Positions 27,380-36,294 are shown, numbered from the stretch's first letter. The stretch is DNA of 64,000 nt from CAIJXB01 sp964439595 (GCA_964439595.1 CAYTOK010000001.1:1-64000), one strand, 5' to 3'. The notes: generated from the letters alone by a model not told the origin. Numbers and translations are program-made.

Positions 27380-27742
27380 CTAAGGCATTTTACATCCATA
27401 AGTTCCCGCACAAGTATTAGCAGTCACAGTAGCTCCGGCAGAAGCGTCTAAACAAGAAGAATAGAGAGTCCCTTCCATACAATACCAAAAAACCTGATAA
27501 GGGGTGACAGAGTCACTATAATTTCTAAAAGTAGAATTTTCTTCTCCGACAGGATCGGACACGCCTATCTGATCTTCCATATAAAAATGACCATGAGCTC
27601 CTATCTCTTGCTCGCCAATTTTAGCTCCATTAGCGCCAAGAACTTTTACTTTTAAAGGAAAGGGACTGTCATTATATAAAGAAAGACCAGAAAAAAGAGG
27701 GATAATTCCTAGTAAGAAAAAGACACTAAGATATTTTATCAT
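27380..27742 (-). CDS. secreted small protein, paralogue A (120 aa)
   Basis: A signal peptide MIKYLSVFFLLGIIPLFSG is followed by a mature domain starting LSLYNDSPFPLKVKVLGANGAKIGEQEI. It has five to six Cys in the second half (WYCMEGTLYSSCLDAS, ANTCAGTYGCKMP), so disulfides are likely. It is clearly paralogous to the next gene upstream (shared 'N-x-x-x-PLK-V-x-GA-GA/V', 'TPYQVFWYC' versus 'TPFTVHWEC'). AAGGAG stands 7 bases before the ATG, and the stop of the paralogue lies 3 bases away. Family unknown to me; a beta-sandwich domain is plausible. Last gene of an oppA-led operon. Confidence 0.78.
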   Translation of the reverse strand: MIKYLSVFFLLGIIPLFSGLSLYNDSPFPLKVKVLGANGAKIGEQEIGAHGHFYMEDQIGVSDPVGEENSTFRNYSDSVTPYQVFWYCMEGTLYSSCLDASAGATVTANTCAGTYGCKMP

Positions 27743-27745
27743 AAA

Positions 27746-28141
27746 CTACTCCTTGGTATCAGAGGAAACAACCTCTGTTTTATGAGGTGGTGCACAAGCT
27801 TTCTTTCCAGTCCCCTGCGCTGTTGACACAAAAGCTCCTGTAGAAACATCTTCTAAAATACAAAAGGTTTTTCCATCTAAGCACTCCCAATGTACTGTAA
27901 ATGGGGTTCTTGACCGAGTCGATCCCTGAGAAGGAAGGTTTCCTTTTTGTAAAGGATTTACCGTATCACTCCAAAGAGAAGATCCCTGAGCCTCAACAAT
28001 AACCTCACTTAAAATAACACCATCAGCTCCGTATATAACCGCTTTTAAAGGGCAATTTGCTTCGTTATGCAAACGAATGCTAACAGCCTGGAGAGAAGCA
28101 ACCCCCAAAAGAAAAAAAAAGAAAAAACTCTGCTTTAACAT
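27746..28141 (-). CDS. secreted small protein, paralogue B (131 aa)
   Basis: Signal peptide MLKQSFFFFFLLGVASLQAVS; mature part IRLHNEANCPLKAVIYGADGVILSEVIVEAQ, ending in a polar Thr/Ser/Lys tail. It shares the core pattern and the conserved W-x-C (HWECLDGKTFC) with the neighbouring 120-aa paralogue. AAGGAT ribosome site. It follows the oppA-type gene by 9 bases, so it is probably co-transcribed with it. Function unknown; a periplasmic or surface partner of the peptide-binding protein is possible. Confidence 0.78.
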   Translation of the reverse strand: MLKQSFFFFFLLGVASLQAVSIRLHNEANCPLKAVIYGADGVILSEVIVEAQGSSLWSDTVNPLQKGNLPSQGSTRSRTPFTVHWECLDGKTFCILEDVSTGAFVSTAQGTGKKACAPPHKTEVVSSDTKE

Positions 28142-28150
28142 AATGGATCC

Positions 28151-29716
28151 TTATTTTTCTGGATAATCCATATAAGCCCATTTAAAGTCTATATTTCCTA
28201 TTGGAGAAATTACAATTCCTTTTAAATGTTCATTTTTTAGATATAGCCCTTTTAAATGATAGATGGGAATTATTGGCATTTCTTTAAGTAAATGAGACTC
28301 ACACTCTAAAAGAGTTTTTTCCCTTTCAAGTCCCGTTTGCTTATTTGCTAAATCAAGAGAGTGTATATAAGAAGAACTCTCCCACTGCGTATTATTTGTA
28401 GAAGCATTTTTATGCTTAAAAACCTCTAAAAAACTCTCCGGATCATTATAGTCTGCAACCCAAGAGCCAAGGGCTATCTGATAATCTTTAGCATTAAGCC
28501 TGCTATAATACACCTTAGGCTCAGAGGCCTCTAAAATAACCTCTATCCCTAACACCTCTTTCCAGTTATGTTGTATAGCCTGCGCTACCAAATGGTTTTT
28601 TTGGTTAGAGGCATATAAAAGAGTAACTTTTTCAGGGGAAATAGAGATATTTTTACTCCAAAGGAGTTTAGCTTCTTCTTGCATATTTTTTATATCTACC
28701 TTAGGGGAGAAGGACACCTTAGAGTTGGGAACCAAACTAAGAGCTTCTTCTTGTCCACCTTGTAATACATAGTCTACCAAGTCTTGTCTGTTAATAGACA
28801 AAGCTAAAGCTCTTCGTAAATCCACGTTATTTAGAGGATATTTTTCTGTGTTAATTCGAAAAAAAGCAGTTGCTAAAAAAGGAAAAAAGCAAAGATTTTT
28901 TCCTTTGAGCTCCTGAAGTAAATCAACCGGAAGAGCTGATAAAGGAGATCCGGCAAAATCCAACTCTCCCTTTTCAAACATTCTAACTTCTGTATCTTCT
29001 GTTACCATGGTCATATAAAGAGACTCTAAAAAAACGTTTTTTTCATCCCAATAGGAGCTGTTTTTTACAACCTCTATAAAGTTATTGTGTTTCCAACTAC
29101 TTAAAGCAAAAGGACCACAAGAAATAAAAGAATCGCTGTTTTCTCCACTCCAGGAGAGTGAACTGTCCATTTTTTCATGAACTGGGAAAAAAATAGAAAA
29201 AGAAAGAAGCTCTAAAAAATAAGGAACAGGGCGTACTAAATCAATTTGCAAAGTATTCTCGTCAATCTCTAAAGCAGCTAGCTCCTCAGGAGGTTTCAAA
29301 CCTTTTTTAATTTCCTCTGCGTTTTTTATACAAAAAAGCTGATACGCATTTTCAGAAGGAAATTGAGGACTAAGAGCTGTCTGCCAGGCATAAATAAAGT
29401 CTTTAGGACGAATCCTATCCCCATTTGTCCAGAAAGCTTCTTTAAGATGAAAAACATACCTAGTTCCCGTTGAGTCTACACTAACATTTTTTGCTAAAGC
29501 GCAGGTGCTCTTTCCGTCTTGGCCCACTCGCATTAGTCCATCAAAAAGCATCTGTGTTAAAGCTCTTTCATTTAAATCTCTTGTTTTTCTAGGGTCTATT
29601 GTTTTAGGATCTGATAAAATATTTACCCTAAGAGATTGACTTCTTTCTTTTGTACCCGGCTGAGATTGACAAGAAAATGTACTAAATAAAAGCAAAACCA
29701 AAGCTAAAAATTTCAT
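28151..29716 (-). CDS. oppA: oligopeptide-binding lipoprotein (OppA family)
   Basis: The solute-binding component of an ABC peptide importer, anchored as a lipoprotein (MKFLALVLLLFSTFSC lipobox). The 521 residues are of family length. SBP_bac_5 hallmarks are visible: LRVNILSDPKTIDPRKTRDLNERALTQMLFDGL, NVSVDSTGTRYVFHLKEAFWTNGDRIRPKDFIYAWQTALSP, and ALALSINRQDLVDYVLQGG, each a standard segment. No permease or ATPase genes are adjacent. Instead two small secreted paralogues follow, which is unusual. In chlamydiae several orphan OppA copies exist, some binding peptides for signalling or nutrition. Confidence 0.9.
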   Translation of the reverse strand: MKFLALVLLLFSTFSCQSQPGTKERSQSLRVNILSDPKTIDPRKTRDLNERALTQMLFDGLMRVGQDGKSTCALAKNVSVDSTGTRYVFHLKEAFWTNGDRIRPKDFIYAWQTALSPQFPSENAYQLFCIKNAEEIKKGLKPPEELAALEIDENTLQIDLVRPVPYFLELLSFSIFFPVHEKMDSSLSWSGENSDSFISCGPFALSSWKHNNFIEVVKNSSYWDEKNVFLESLYMTMVTEDTEVRMFEKGELDFAGSPLSALPVDLLQELKGKNLCFFPFLATAFFRINTEKYPLNNVDLRRALALSINRQDLVDYVLQGGQEEALSLVPNSKVSFSPKVDIKNMQEEAKLLWSKNISISPEKVTLLYASNQKNHLVAQAIQHNWKEVLGIEVILEASEPKVYYSRLNAKDYQIALGSWVADYNDPESFLEVFKHKNASTNNTQWESSSYIHSLDLANKQTGLEREKTLLECESHLLKEMPIIPIYHLKGLYLKNEHLKGIVISPIGNIDFKWAYMDYPEK

Positions 29717-29784
29717 AAAATCCTACTTTTGCCTAAAATTGTCTAATCTACTATCCTACTTCTTTTGTATCAAGAGTAGCAAGC

Positions 29785-30573
29785 ATGTATTTTATAGCAA
29801 AAACATTTACTCCCATTTTAAACACAGAAAACTTTCAATCCATTTTTGGAGGAAAAGATGGAGCAAGTGTTTCTATAGATAATCAAGGATTTATAAGGGC
29901 TCTAGAATCAATAGCTTTTCCTAAAACAAAATTCAAAATGTTAAAAAAACATCCATCGCATGTCTTAGAAGTAACGACTAAAGACTACCCTTATCCCGGA
30001 CCTTTTTTTGTTGATTCTCGATTTTTACTAGAAGTAGCTGATAATCATCCGGAAAGAATTCTAGAACTTCCCTCTTCTTACTGTGTTTTACAAACCCTTG
30101 ATTCTCTTTTAGGCCACCGTTATTTTTGGGGAGGGAACTGCCTAGGAATAGCGGAAATCCTTTCTTTATATCCCCCAAAAAAACAAGTTGTAGACACAAC
30201 CACTTTAAACTGGCAATTAAAAGGCTTTGATTGCTCGGGACTCATGTACTATGCCTCTTCTGGATTTACACCAAGAAACACCTCTTCTTGGGTTAATTTT
30301 GGCAACCCTGTTTCGATCGAAAGGAAAAAGGTAGAGGAAATCATAGGATTTTTAAAACCATTAGATGCCATCGTGTGGAAAGGCCATATTATCTTTGTAC
30401 AAGACAAAGAATACGTTATTGAAAGTAGAGCCGGAAAGGGTGTTATCAAAACAAAAACACAAGAAAGGCTTCAAAACTTAATCAATATAGAAGGGAAGAC
30501 ACCGAAGAACAACTGGGAAGAAGGTTTAGAACCTCAATTCCTTATTCGAAGATGGCATCCTGAATTTACTTAA
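29785..30573 (+). CDS. NlpC/P60 cysteine peptidase
   Basis: A 262-residue protein with a C-terminal NlpC/P60 fold: catalytic Cys150 in LKGFDCSGLMYYA and His201 in DAIVWKGHIIFVQ, plus VIESRAGKGVI. The N-terminal ~100 residues resemble SH3-like targeting domains. The family cleaves D-Glu-mesoDAP or related peptide bonds in peptidoglycan; chlamydiae have a similar NlpC/P60 enzyme that trims their septal peptidoglycan. There is no obvious signal peptide. It is divergent from oppA and convergent with glk. Confidence 0.87.
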   Translation: MYFIAKTFTPILNTENFQSIFGGKDGASVSIDNQGFIRALESIAFPKTKFKMLKKHPSHVLEVTTKDYPYPGPFFVDSRFLLEVADNHPERILELPSSYCVLQTLDSLLGHRYFWGGNCLGIAEILSLYPPKKQVVDTTTLNWQLKGFDCSGLMYYASSGFTPRNTSSWVNFGNPVSIERKKVEEIIGFLKPLDAIVWKGHIIFVQDKEYVIESRAGKGVIKTKTQERLQNLINIEGKTPKNNWEEGLEPQFLIRRWHPEFT

Positions 30574-30584
30574 ACATTTTTAAT

Positions 30585-31574
30585 TTACACGTCAATTTTA
30601 TTTCTTATATTCTCCGCATACTGCGCTGCCCCTAAAAGAGCTGTTTTAGGATTTAAAATAATCTCAACAGGAATAGCCGAAAGTAGACCTTTAAACCTGC
30701 CTTTATTCATAAAATTCTCTAAAAAAATCCCATCTTTAAAAGCATCCAACATTTTAGGAGCAATGCCCCCGCCAATATAAATCCCCCCGACAGCCAAATA
30801 CTTTAAAGCTAAATTACCCGCCTCGGATCCATAAATTGCAATAAAGCGTTTTACCGTTTTTATACAAATAGGACATTTTTTATTTACAGCAAACTCATAA
30901 ATTACTTTGGCAGGATCTTCTTTTTCTATGCGCTCCCTCACCTCAGGCAACTCCTCTTCTTTTTTTATCTCAACCCAAAAACGGTATATATTAGCAATCC
31001 CCCTTCCACAAAGAAATCTTTCAAAAGACACATGTCCATCAAACTTTCCTCGAAAATAGTGTAAAAGCTCCTCTTCTTCTTCATTAGAAGGCGCAAAATT
31101 ACAATGTCCCCCTTCAGAAGCAAACGGGTGATACGTCTTCCCATCAAAATAAAAACCCGCCTCTCCAAGTCCTGTTCCAGCAGAAATAAGAGCTTTATTT
31201 CCCTCTTTTCTAGTCCCAAAGCCTATAGTATATAGCTCATCACCCTTTAAACAACGAACCCCATAAGCGTTGGCAAGTAAATCATTAATTAAAAAAACCT
31301 TAGATCCTGGAATAAGTTTTTCTAGATTCTTCCCATCAACTACCCAGGGTAAATTAGTAGCCTGGCAGACGTTACTTTCAATAGGACCTGCAATACCCAA
31401 ACAAACGTGTGTTATAAAAAAAGACTCGCCCTTAAGAAAATCACTTATAATTTCTTCTAAGCTTCCACATTCCTTACAAATGAAACGTGCTTCTTTCAGA
31501 GTTTTCCTAGATTGCACATCTTCAAAAAGAGCAAACTCAGCTTTTGTTCCCCCTATATCTCCTGCAAGAATCAT
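30585..31574 (-). CDS. glk: glucokinase
   Basis: Phosphorylates glucose with ATP. The 329 residues match the Glk (non-ROK) family. Motifs are MILAGDIGGTKAEFALF (phosphate 1), CLGIAGPIESNVCQATNLPWVVD, INDLLANAYG, ISAGTGLGEAGFYF, SEGGHCNFAPS and AVGGIYIGGGIAPKML. A strong GGAGG precedes the ATG. Chlamydiaceae lack a glucokinase as I recall, whereas environmental chlamydiae have one, which fits the lineage call. Confidence 0.93.
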   Translation of the reverse strand: MILAGDIGGTKAEFALFEDVQSRKTLKEARFICKECGSLEEIISDFLKGESFFITHVCLGIAGPIESNVCQATNLPWVVDGKNLEKLIPGSKVFLINDLLANAYGVRCLKGDELYTIGFGTRKEGNKALISAGTGLGEAGFYFDGKTYHPFASEGGHCNFAPSNEEEEELLHYFRGKFDGHVSFERFLCGRGIANIYRFWVEIKKEEELPEVRERIEKEDPAKVIYEFAVNKKCPICIKTVKRFIAIYGSEAGNLALKYLAVGGIYIGGGIAPKMLDAFKDGIFLENFMNKGRFKGLLSAIPVEIILNPKTALLGAAQYAENIRNKIDV

Positions 31575-31647
31575 CTTTCCTCCTATAGATCGTCTTTAAA
31601 ACACAGTACACAAAAAACAATTTTACAAAAACATTTTCCCTTAAAAA

Positions 31648-32763
31648 CTAAAATTGTTTTTTGAAATTGACAAGGAGCTCTACATGATCTAAACCAGGAA
31701 AAAACAAAAAACCTTTAACATCGTCTACAAACCATCCCCTTTCGACTATCTCCTTGCAATCTCTAAACAAGGAATCAGGGCCACAACTTACGTATATAAG
31801 TTGTTTTGCATTAGAGGTGAAAATTTTTTCCTTACACCTTTGAGAAAGTCCCTTCCGTGGAGGATCCACTATAATAGTATCCACATCTGAAGGAAAAACA
31901 GTCTCCTCAACAGAAGCCAAAAGAAACTCACATTTTTGAGAAACTTCTTTAGGTAAGCTGGATAAGGTTTTAAGAAAGCAAGCTTTAGAAAGAGGAGAAG
32001 ACTCTACAAGTAGTAGCTTAGAAGCTTTTAGCCCAGCAGAAAGAGAAATGCAACCAACCCCAGCATAAAGCTCTAAAAGGTTTGATCGGGAGGGGATGTA
32101 GAGCTCTATAACATTTAACATTTCCTCAAAGACACTTAAATGAGCTTGTGAAAAAGACGAGGGATGGAAATTAAAAGAAATCCCTTTAATTTCCTGCCAA
32201 AAATCTTCTTCACCACAAAAAAGCTCCCACCTTGAGCTCAAGATGGTGTTAGTACAACCAAACTGGAAATTACCCCAAATAGAATGCCAAAAGCCTCCCT
32301 CTTTGTAAAGCTGTTTTACAAAGAGGGTTTCTTGTTCTGTTAAAGACTTCGCATTAAAAACCAAAGAAAGTTGCAGCTTTAAAGTTTTTCTATCAACAAC
32401 CATTTGAAGATAGCGAAGGCGTCCTGTATTATTGTCTTCCCGATAAGGCTCAATGCCATGGTGAATCATTTTTTTATAGATTAAATCTAAAGCTTCATTC
32501 ATTACAGGATAATGAAGAGGACACTCTTTCATTTCTACAACGGTATGAGAATTTTCTTCAAAAAGACCAATTTGCGGATGTAAAGAAGACCCTCTAACTG
32601 CTAATTTAGCTTTAGAGCGCCACCCGGTGATTTCCCTTGAAATAAGGGGGATATCTCGTCCAAAAAAAGAAGTCGCCCTATGAATCACAGGAGGATCTAT
32701 AATGTTTTTTTGAAACTTACAACCGGGGCACCTAGGAAAAATAGAACAAGAAAAAAAATCCAT
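31648..32763 (-). CDS. RlmD/TrmA-family (uracil-5-)-methyltransferase
   Basis: Methylates C5 of a uridine in 23S rRNA or tRNA. Features: an N-terminal iron-sulfur ligand set C6-x5-C12-x2-C15 and Cys81 (MKECPLH), as in RumA/RlmD; the SAM-binding ELYAGVGCISLS; IIVDPPRKGLS; and the catalytic Cys in LIYVSCGPDSLFRDC. At 371 residues it lacks the N-terminal TRAM domain of E. coli RlmD, as chlamydial homologues do. A 13-bp-stem palindrome (32297-32327) lies inside the coding sequence. The start ATG at 32763 borders the candidate replication origin. Confidence 0.88.
   Translation of the reverse strand: MDFFSCSIFPRCPGCKFQKNIIDPPVIHRATSFFGRDIPLISREITGWRSKAKLAVRGSSLHPQIGLFEENSHTVVEMKECPLHYPVMNEALDLIYKKMIHHGIEPYREDNNTGRLRYLQMVVDRKTLKLQLSLVFNAKSLTEQETLFVKQLYKEGGFWHSIWGNFQFGCTNTILSSRWELFCGEEDFWQEIKGISFNFHPSSFSQAHLSVFEEMLNVIELYIPSRSNLLELYAGVGCISLSAGLKASKLLLVESSPLSKACFLKTLSSLPKEVSQKCEFLLASVEETVFPSDVDTIIVDPPRKGLSQRCKEKIFTSNAKQLIYVSCGPDSLFRDCKEIVERGWFVDDVKGFLFFPGLDHVELLVNFKKQF
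32297..32327. repeat. dispersed palindrome, copy 1 (13-bp perfect stem)
   Basis: CCCTCTTTGTAAA (32297-32309) pairs perfectly with 32315-32327 around GCTGT. The core TGTAAAGCTGTTTTACA (32304-32320) is identical to the copy at 46000-46016 and close to those at 46899 and 51620. It lies inside a coding sequence and about 0.5 kb from the candidate origin. Confidence 0.7.
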
Positions 32764-33099
32764 ACTCTCTACTTTTTTTATATAAAAGAAAAAAATAACT
32801 CAACTTAGGTTATTTATACAGATAAAACCTGTGTGGAAATTTTGTTCACAGGCAGTCAACAACTTGTTCATAATTTGTTCATAACAGTCTTTTACTAAAG
32901 TTATCTTCAATCTCTAAACTCGTTATCGACAACTTATGAACAACAAATTCTCTCTATGAAAAAGACCTAGATTTGAACATTTCCACACTCTACTAAAAAG
33001 AAGAAGTATATATATATAAGGTTATAAAAGAAAATAATAGAGCTTGTTTTTCCTTTCTTAAATGGTTACCATCATAAAAAACTAAAAAATTGAGGATTC
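32764..33099. other. candidate chromosomal replication origin (oriC), gene-free 336 bp
   Basis: No gene fits here. DnaA-box-like 9-mers (consensus TTATCCACA): TTGTTCACA 32842-32850, TTGTTCATA 32864-32872 and 32875-32883, TTATCGACA 32923-32931, TTATGAACA 32934-32942, ATTTCCACA 32979-32987, and an inverted TGTGTGGAA 32830-32838. Each matches at 7-8 of 9 positions. An AT-only run (tatatatata, about 33008-33018) within an AT-rich stretch to 33040 could be the unwinding element. Strand bias changes here: by hand count, plus-strand bases 31681-31740 have 4 G and 17 C, while 33301-33360 have 12 G and 5 C. Genes on the leading strand are G/T-rich on each side. The origin call is inference from these signs together. 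Confidence 0.62.
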
Positions 33100-33777
33100 A
33101 TGTTGCACTCCAGTTATTATTTTACAAAAGAAGATATGAGTGCTTTTTCTTATTTATTTCAAGATACTATTTACGTTTGGGAAGTGTTAAGTAAAATTTC
33201 AATTTTTTTAAAAAATCATACTTTAGGAAAAATAGAGATACAAGTACCTGAGGGCGTTTATTTAGAAAACCCTGAATTAATATCTATAGGAAAGGGAACA
33301 AAAATAGAACCTGGTGTTTATATTAAAGGACCTGTTATTATAGGAAAGGAATGTAAAATCCTTCATGGAGCTTATATTAGAGAAAATACTATACTAGGAG
33401 ATCGAGCTGTTGTAGGACATAATACAGAGGTGAAAAATAGTCTTTTTTTAGAAAGAGCACACGCTCCCCATTTTAATTATGTGGGAGATTCTATTTTAGG
33501 AACTGATACTAATTTAGGAGCTGGTGTTATTTGTGCTAATTTACGACTAGACAAGAAAAAGATCTCTGTAAATGTACAAGATAAAAAAATAGAAACAGGA
33601 ATGGCAAAATTGGGTTTAATTTTAGGAAGTAGATCACAAATTGGATGCAATACTGTAACTAGTCCTGGAACTTTTATAGGTTGTGATGTGTTTTGTGATT
33701 CTTGCATTACTATAAAAGGATTTATCCCATCTAACGCCAAAGTTAAATCGCAAAAAACGTATATTGTTGAGGCTTGA
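33100..33777 (+). CDS. GlmU-like left-handed beta-helix protein
   Basis: A 225-residue protein made mostly of hexapeptide (LbH) repeats, for example ISIGKGTKIEPGVYIKGPVIIGKECKILHGAYIRENTILG split over several turns. Then comes HFNYVGDSILGTDTNLGAGVICANLRLD, the acetyltransferase-type motif of GlmU C-domains (H-x-x-YxGD). There is no uridylyltransferase domain. In Chlamydia a similar 'glmU-like' gene precedes ispA. It may acetylate glucosamine-1-P or a related sugar nucleotide precursor. GAGGATTC precedes the ATG. First gene to the right of the candidate origin. Confidence 0.8.
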   Translation: MLHSSYYFTKEDMSAFSYLFQDTIYVWEVLSKISIFLKNHTLGKIEIQVPEGVYLENPELISIGKGTKIEPGVYIKGPVIIGKECKILHGAYIRENTILGDRAVVGHNTEVKNSLFLERAHAPHFNYVGDSILGTDTNLGAGVICANLRLDKKKISVNVQDKKIETGMAKLGLILGSRSQIGCNTVTSPGTFIGCDVFCDSCITIKGFIPSNAKVKSQKTYIVEA

Positions 33778-33781
33778 AAAA

Positions 33782-34723
33782 ATGACAACAAAAGTTTTAC
33801 AAGGAAAAAAAACTAGTTATACGGGAAGTATTGCCGGTTCTCATTTTTTCCATTTTAGAGACCTTATTGAACAAGAAATCGCTGGGTGTATTTCCAGGTT
33901 TGGAGAGAAAACCAAATTAAGGGATGCTTGTGAATATGCTTTGACTAACGGAGGAAAAAGGTTTCGTCCGTTGATTGTTTTTATGGTAGCAGAAGCTCTT
34001 GGAAACGGTTTACAGGTTCATAATGCCGCTCTTTCTGTGGAATTTTTTCACACAGCCTCTTTAATTGCTGATGACCTTCCTTGTATGGATAATGATGATG
34101 AAAGAAGAGACAAACCAACTCTTCACAAAGTGTATGGAGAAACAGTCGCTCTTTTAGCTAGCTATGCGCTTATAACTTCTGCTTTCGAAGCTATCCATCA
34201 AAATACAGTTATTATGCGAAATTCAGGCCTTCCTTTTAGCGAATGGGCTGATCGTGTGTGTTGTCTTGCTTTAGAAAATGCTACACATTGTTCTGGAATT
34301 TTAGGAGCAACAGGTGGACAGTTTTTAGATATTTTCCCCCCTAATCCTAGTTTAGATACCGTAAAGAAGGTCATTTATAAAAAAACCGTTACTTTATTTG
34401 AGGTTTCTTTTGTTTTTGGATGGCTTTTTGGCGGTGGGGACATGGACAAACTTGATCTTGTGAAAAAAACAGCTTACCACATGGGGATGGCATTTCAGAT
34501 TGCAGATGATTTAGGCGACATTCTTCAAGATGAAAAAAAACAAAGAGAAATAAGCATGGCTAGGGCTTTAGGAAAAGAAAAGGCTATGATTATGTTTAAA
34601 GAGGAAATGGCGTCTTTTGAAAATAACTTAAAAGAGTTGAATATTTATACTCCTTCTTTTCAAAAAATGAGCGACCTACTTTCTTTGCAAGCCGCTCAGT
34701 ACATTGGTTATTCGCTTAGTTGA
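33782..34723 (+). CDS. ispA: polyprenyl (farnesyl/geranylgeranyl) diphosphate synthase
   Basis: Chain-elongating prenyltransferase for isoprenoid precursors. The 313 residues include the first Asp-rich motif HTASLIADDLPCMDNDDERR and the second, AFQIADDLGDILQD, with ALTNGGKRFRPLIVFM binding the pyrophosphate. The ATG at 33782 follows GAGG by 8 bases and lies 4 bases after the GlmU-like stop; a TTG at 33764 is the only alternative. Convergent with recA, with 16 bases of overlap. Confidence 0.93.
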   Translation: MTTKVLQGKKTSYTGSIAGSHFFHFRDLIEQEIAGCISRFGEKTKLRDACEYALTNGGKRFRPLIVFMVAEALGNGLQVHNAALSVEFFHTASLIADDLPCMDNDDERRDKPTLHKVYGETVALLASYALITSAFEAIHQNTVIMRNSGLPFSEWADRVCCLALENATHCSGILGATGGQFLDIFPPNPSLDTVKKVIYKKTVTLFEVSFVFGWLFGGGDMDKLDLVKKTAYHMGMAFQIADDLGDILQDEKKQREISMARALGKEKAMIMFKEEMASFENNLKELNIYTPSFQKMSDLLSLQAAQYIGYSLS

Positions 34724-35799
34724 TCTACTACTTTGCTAACTTCTTCTGATTTAGCAGAAGCGGTTAGCGCAGCTCCTTTTTCTAGGTATTTTTGTAGAAT
34801 GAGTTTTTCTATTTCATCGGCTAATCCAGGATTTCCTTTAAGGAACTCTCTGGAAGCTTCTCTTCCCTGACCTAAGCGTTGGCTATTATAACTTAACCAA
34901 GTTCCTTTTTTATCAATGATTTGTAAATCTACACCCATATCTAAAATAGAACCAAGTCTAGAAATACCTTCATTAAATAGAATATCAAATTCTGCTATTC
35001 TAAACGGAGGTGCTGTTTTGTTTTTTACGATTTTTACCTTTACTCGATTGCCTATTTCTTGGTTATCGGGACCCTTAATTCCAGCTGTTCTTCGAATATC
35101 CATGCGTAGTGAAGCATAAAACTTAAGAGCTTTTCCGCCAGTTGTTGTTTCTGGGTTTCCAAACATAACGCCAATTTTTTCTCTAATTTGATTGATAAAA
35201 ATAGCGCAGGTGTTGCTTTTTGCTAAAGTTGCTGTAAGCTTTCTTAATGCTTGAGACATCATTCTGGCTTGAAGCCCCATAAATGAATCTCCAATTTCCC
35301 CTTCCAGCTCAGCTTTAGGAACAAGCGCTGCGACGGAATCTATTATAATAACATCTACAGCATTAGATCTAGCTAGCATCTCTGCGATATTTAAAGCATC
35401 TTCCCCTGAGTCTGGTTGGGAAATGATAAGCTCTTCAACATTTACCCCTATTTTAGCTGCATATCCAGGATCTAAAGCGTGTTCTGCATCTATGTAAGCA
35501 GCAAGTCCACCTGATTTTTGTGCATTAGCTACAATATGCATAGCTAGGGTGGATTTTCCTGAAGATTCAGGTCCGTAAATTTCGATGATTCTTCCCCTTG
35601 GTACCCCTCCGATACCAATAGCAGAATCTAGTGCAATGGCTCCAGTTGAAATAACACTCATTTCTCTATTAGAAGAGTGTTTTCCTAATGTCATAATAGA
35701 GCCTGCCCCAAATTGCTTTTCAATCAACGAAACGGCTAGGTCTAAAGATTTTCTTTTTTCTAAGTCTATTGTTTTTTTTGGTGCTACATCTTGCGCCAC
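34708..35799 (-). CDS. recA: recombinase RecA
   Basis: The strand-exchange protein of homologous recombination and SOS signalling. Its 363 residues show EIYGPESSGKST (Walker A), IIIDSVAALVPKAELEGEIGD (Walker B), and the MSQALRKLT ... FINQIREKIGVMFG loop region. It starts with GTG at 35799, chosen because AAGGAG lies 7 bases upstream and no ATG is available. The C-terminal acidic tail is short. It is read against the general direction of neighbouring genes right of the candidate origin. Confidence 0.98.
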   Translation of the reverse strand: MAQDVAPKKTIDLEKRKSLDLAVSLIEKQFGAGSIMTLGKHSSNREMSVISTGAIALDSAIGIGGVPRGRIIEIYGPESSGKSTLAMHIVANAQKSGGLAAYIDAEHALDPGYAAKIGVNVEELIISQPDSGEDALNIAEMLARSNAVDVIIIDSVAALVPKAELEGEIGDSFMGLQARMMSQALRKLTATLAKSNTCAIFINQIREKIGVMFGNPETTTGGKALKFYASLRMDIRRTAGIKGPDNQEIGNRVKVKIVKNKTAPPFRIAEFDILFNEGISRLGSILDMGVDLQIIDKKGTWLSYNSQRLGQGREASREFLKGNPGLADEIEKLILQKYLEKGAALTASAKSEEVSKVVDQLSE

Positions 35800-35956
35800 T
35801 TTGTACTCCTTGTGTTTACTTTTTTGTGTAGAATATAGGGAAACCGACTTCTTTAAAAAGGAGAATTTTTTATTTTTGCTAATTTAAGTAAGATTTTTTA
35901 AAGACTGACCACTTGTATCTGGCTAATTTTTTAAATTTTTTCTTTTGGGAAAAGAA

Positions 35957-36031
35957 TCTGAGTGAGAGGATTCGAACCTCCGACCTCTTGCACCCCATGC
36001 AAGCGCGCTAGCCAAGCTGCGCCACACCCAG
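35957..36031 (-). tRNA. tRNA-Pro (GGG anticodon)
   Basis: A 75-nt cloverleaf on the minus strand. The acceptor CTGGGTG/CACTCAG has one G-U pair, with discriminator A. The D-arm contains GCGCAGCTTGGCTAGCGC. The anticodon stem CTTGC/GCAAG has loop ATGGGGT, so the anticodon is GGG. The T-arm is GGAGG-TTCGAAT-CCTCT. CCA is not encoded. It sits between recA and the 84-aa gene. Confidence 0.95.
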
Positions 36032-36039
36032 ATAAGATG

Positions 36040-36294
36040 TTATAAAGAAGAAATTCCTTCGAATTGGAATTCTGCTTTTTTAAATTCTAAAACTCCAATA
36101 CGAGCACATTCTTCTACGATTTTTTCTAAAATATCGCCTGCATGAACCTCTGCAGCAGCAATATCTACAGCAATAGAAGCAGAAAAAGTTACACCTGCTC
36201 GAATACCATTAACTTTGAAGTTAGCGTAGATGGATTCTTTCTTTTTTGTAATGTTTTTGAATCTCACAAGGTTGTTTTCTGCTAAATCTTTCAT
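36040..36294 (-). CDS. conserved-looking small protein (84 aa)
   Basis: Starts MKDLAENNLVRFKNITKKK, then YANFKVNGIRAGVTFSASIAVDIAAAEVHAGDILEKIVEECARIGVLEFKKAEFQFEGISSL in continuation (split here only for reading). It is mixed alpha/beta, soluble and acidic. It lies 8 bases from the tRNA gene. AAAGG precedes the ATG by 11 bases. The compact, low-complexity-free sequence and good composition support a real gene. I suspect a chlamydia-wide hypothetical, but cannot name it. Function unknown. Confidence 0.7.
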   Translation of the reverse strand: MKDLAENNLVRFKNITKKKESIYANFKVNGIRAGVTFSASIAVDIAAAEVHAGDILEKIVEECARIGVLEFKKAEFQFEGISSL

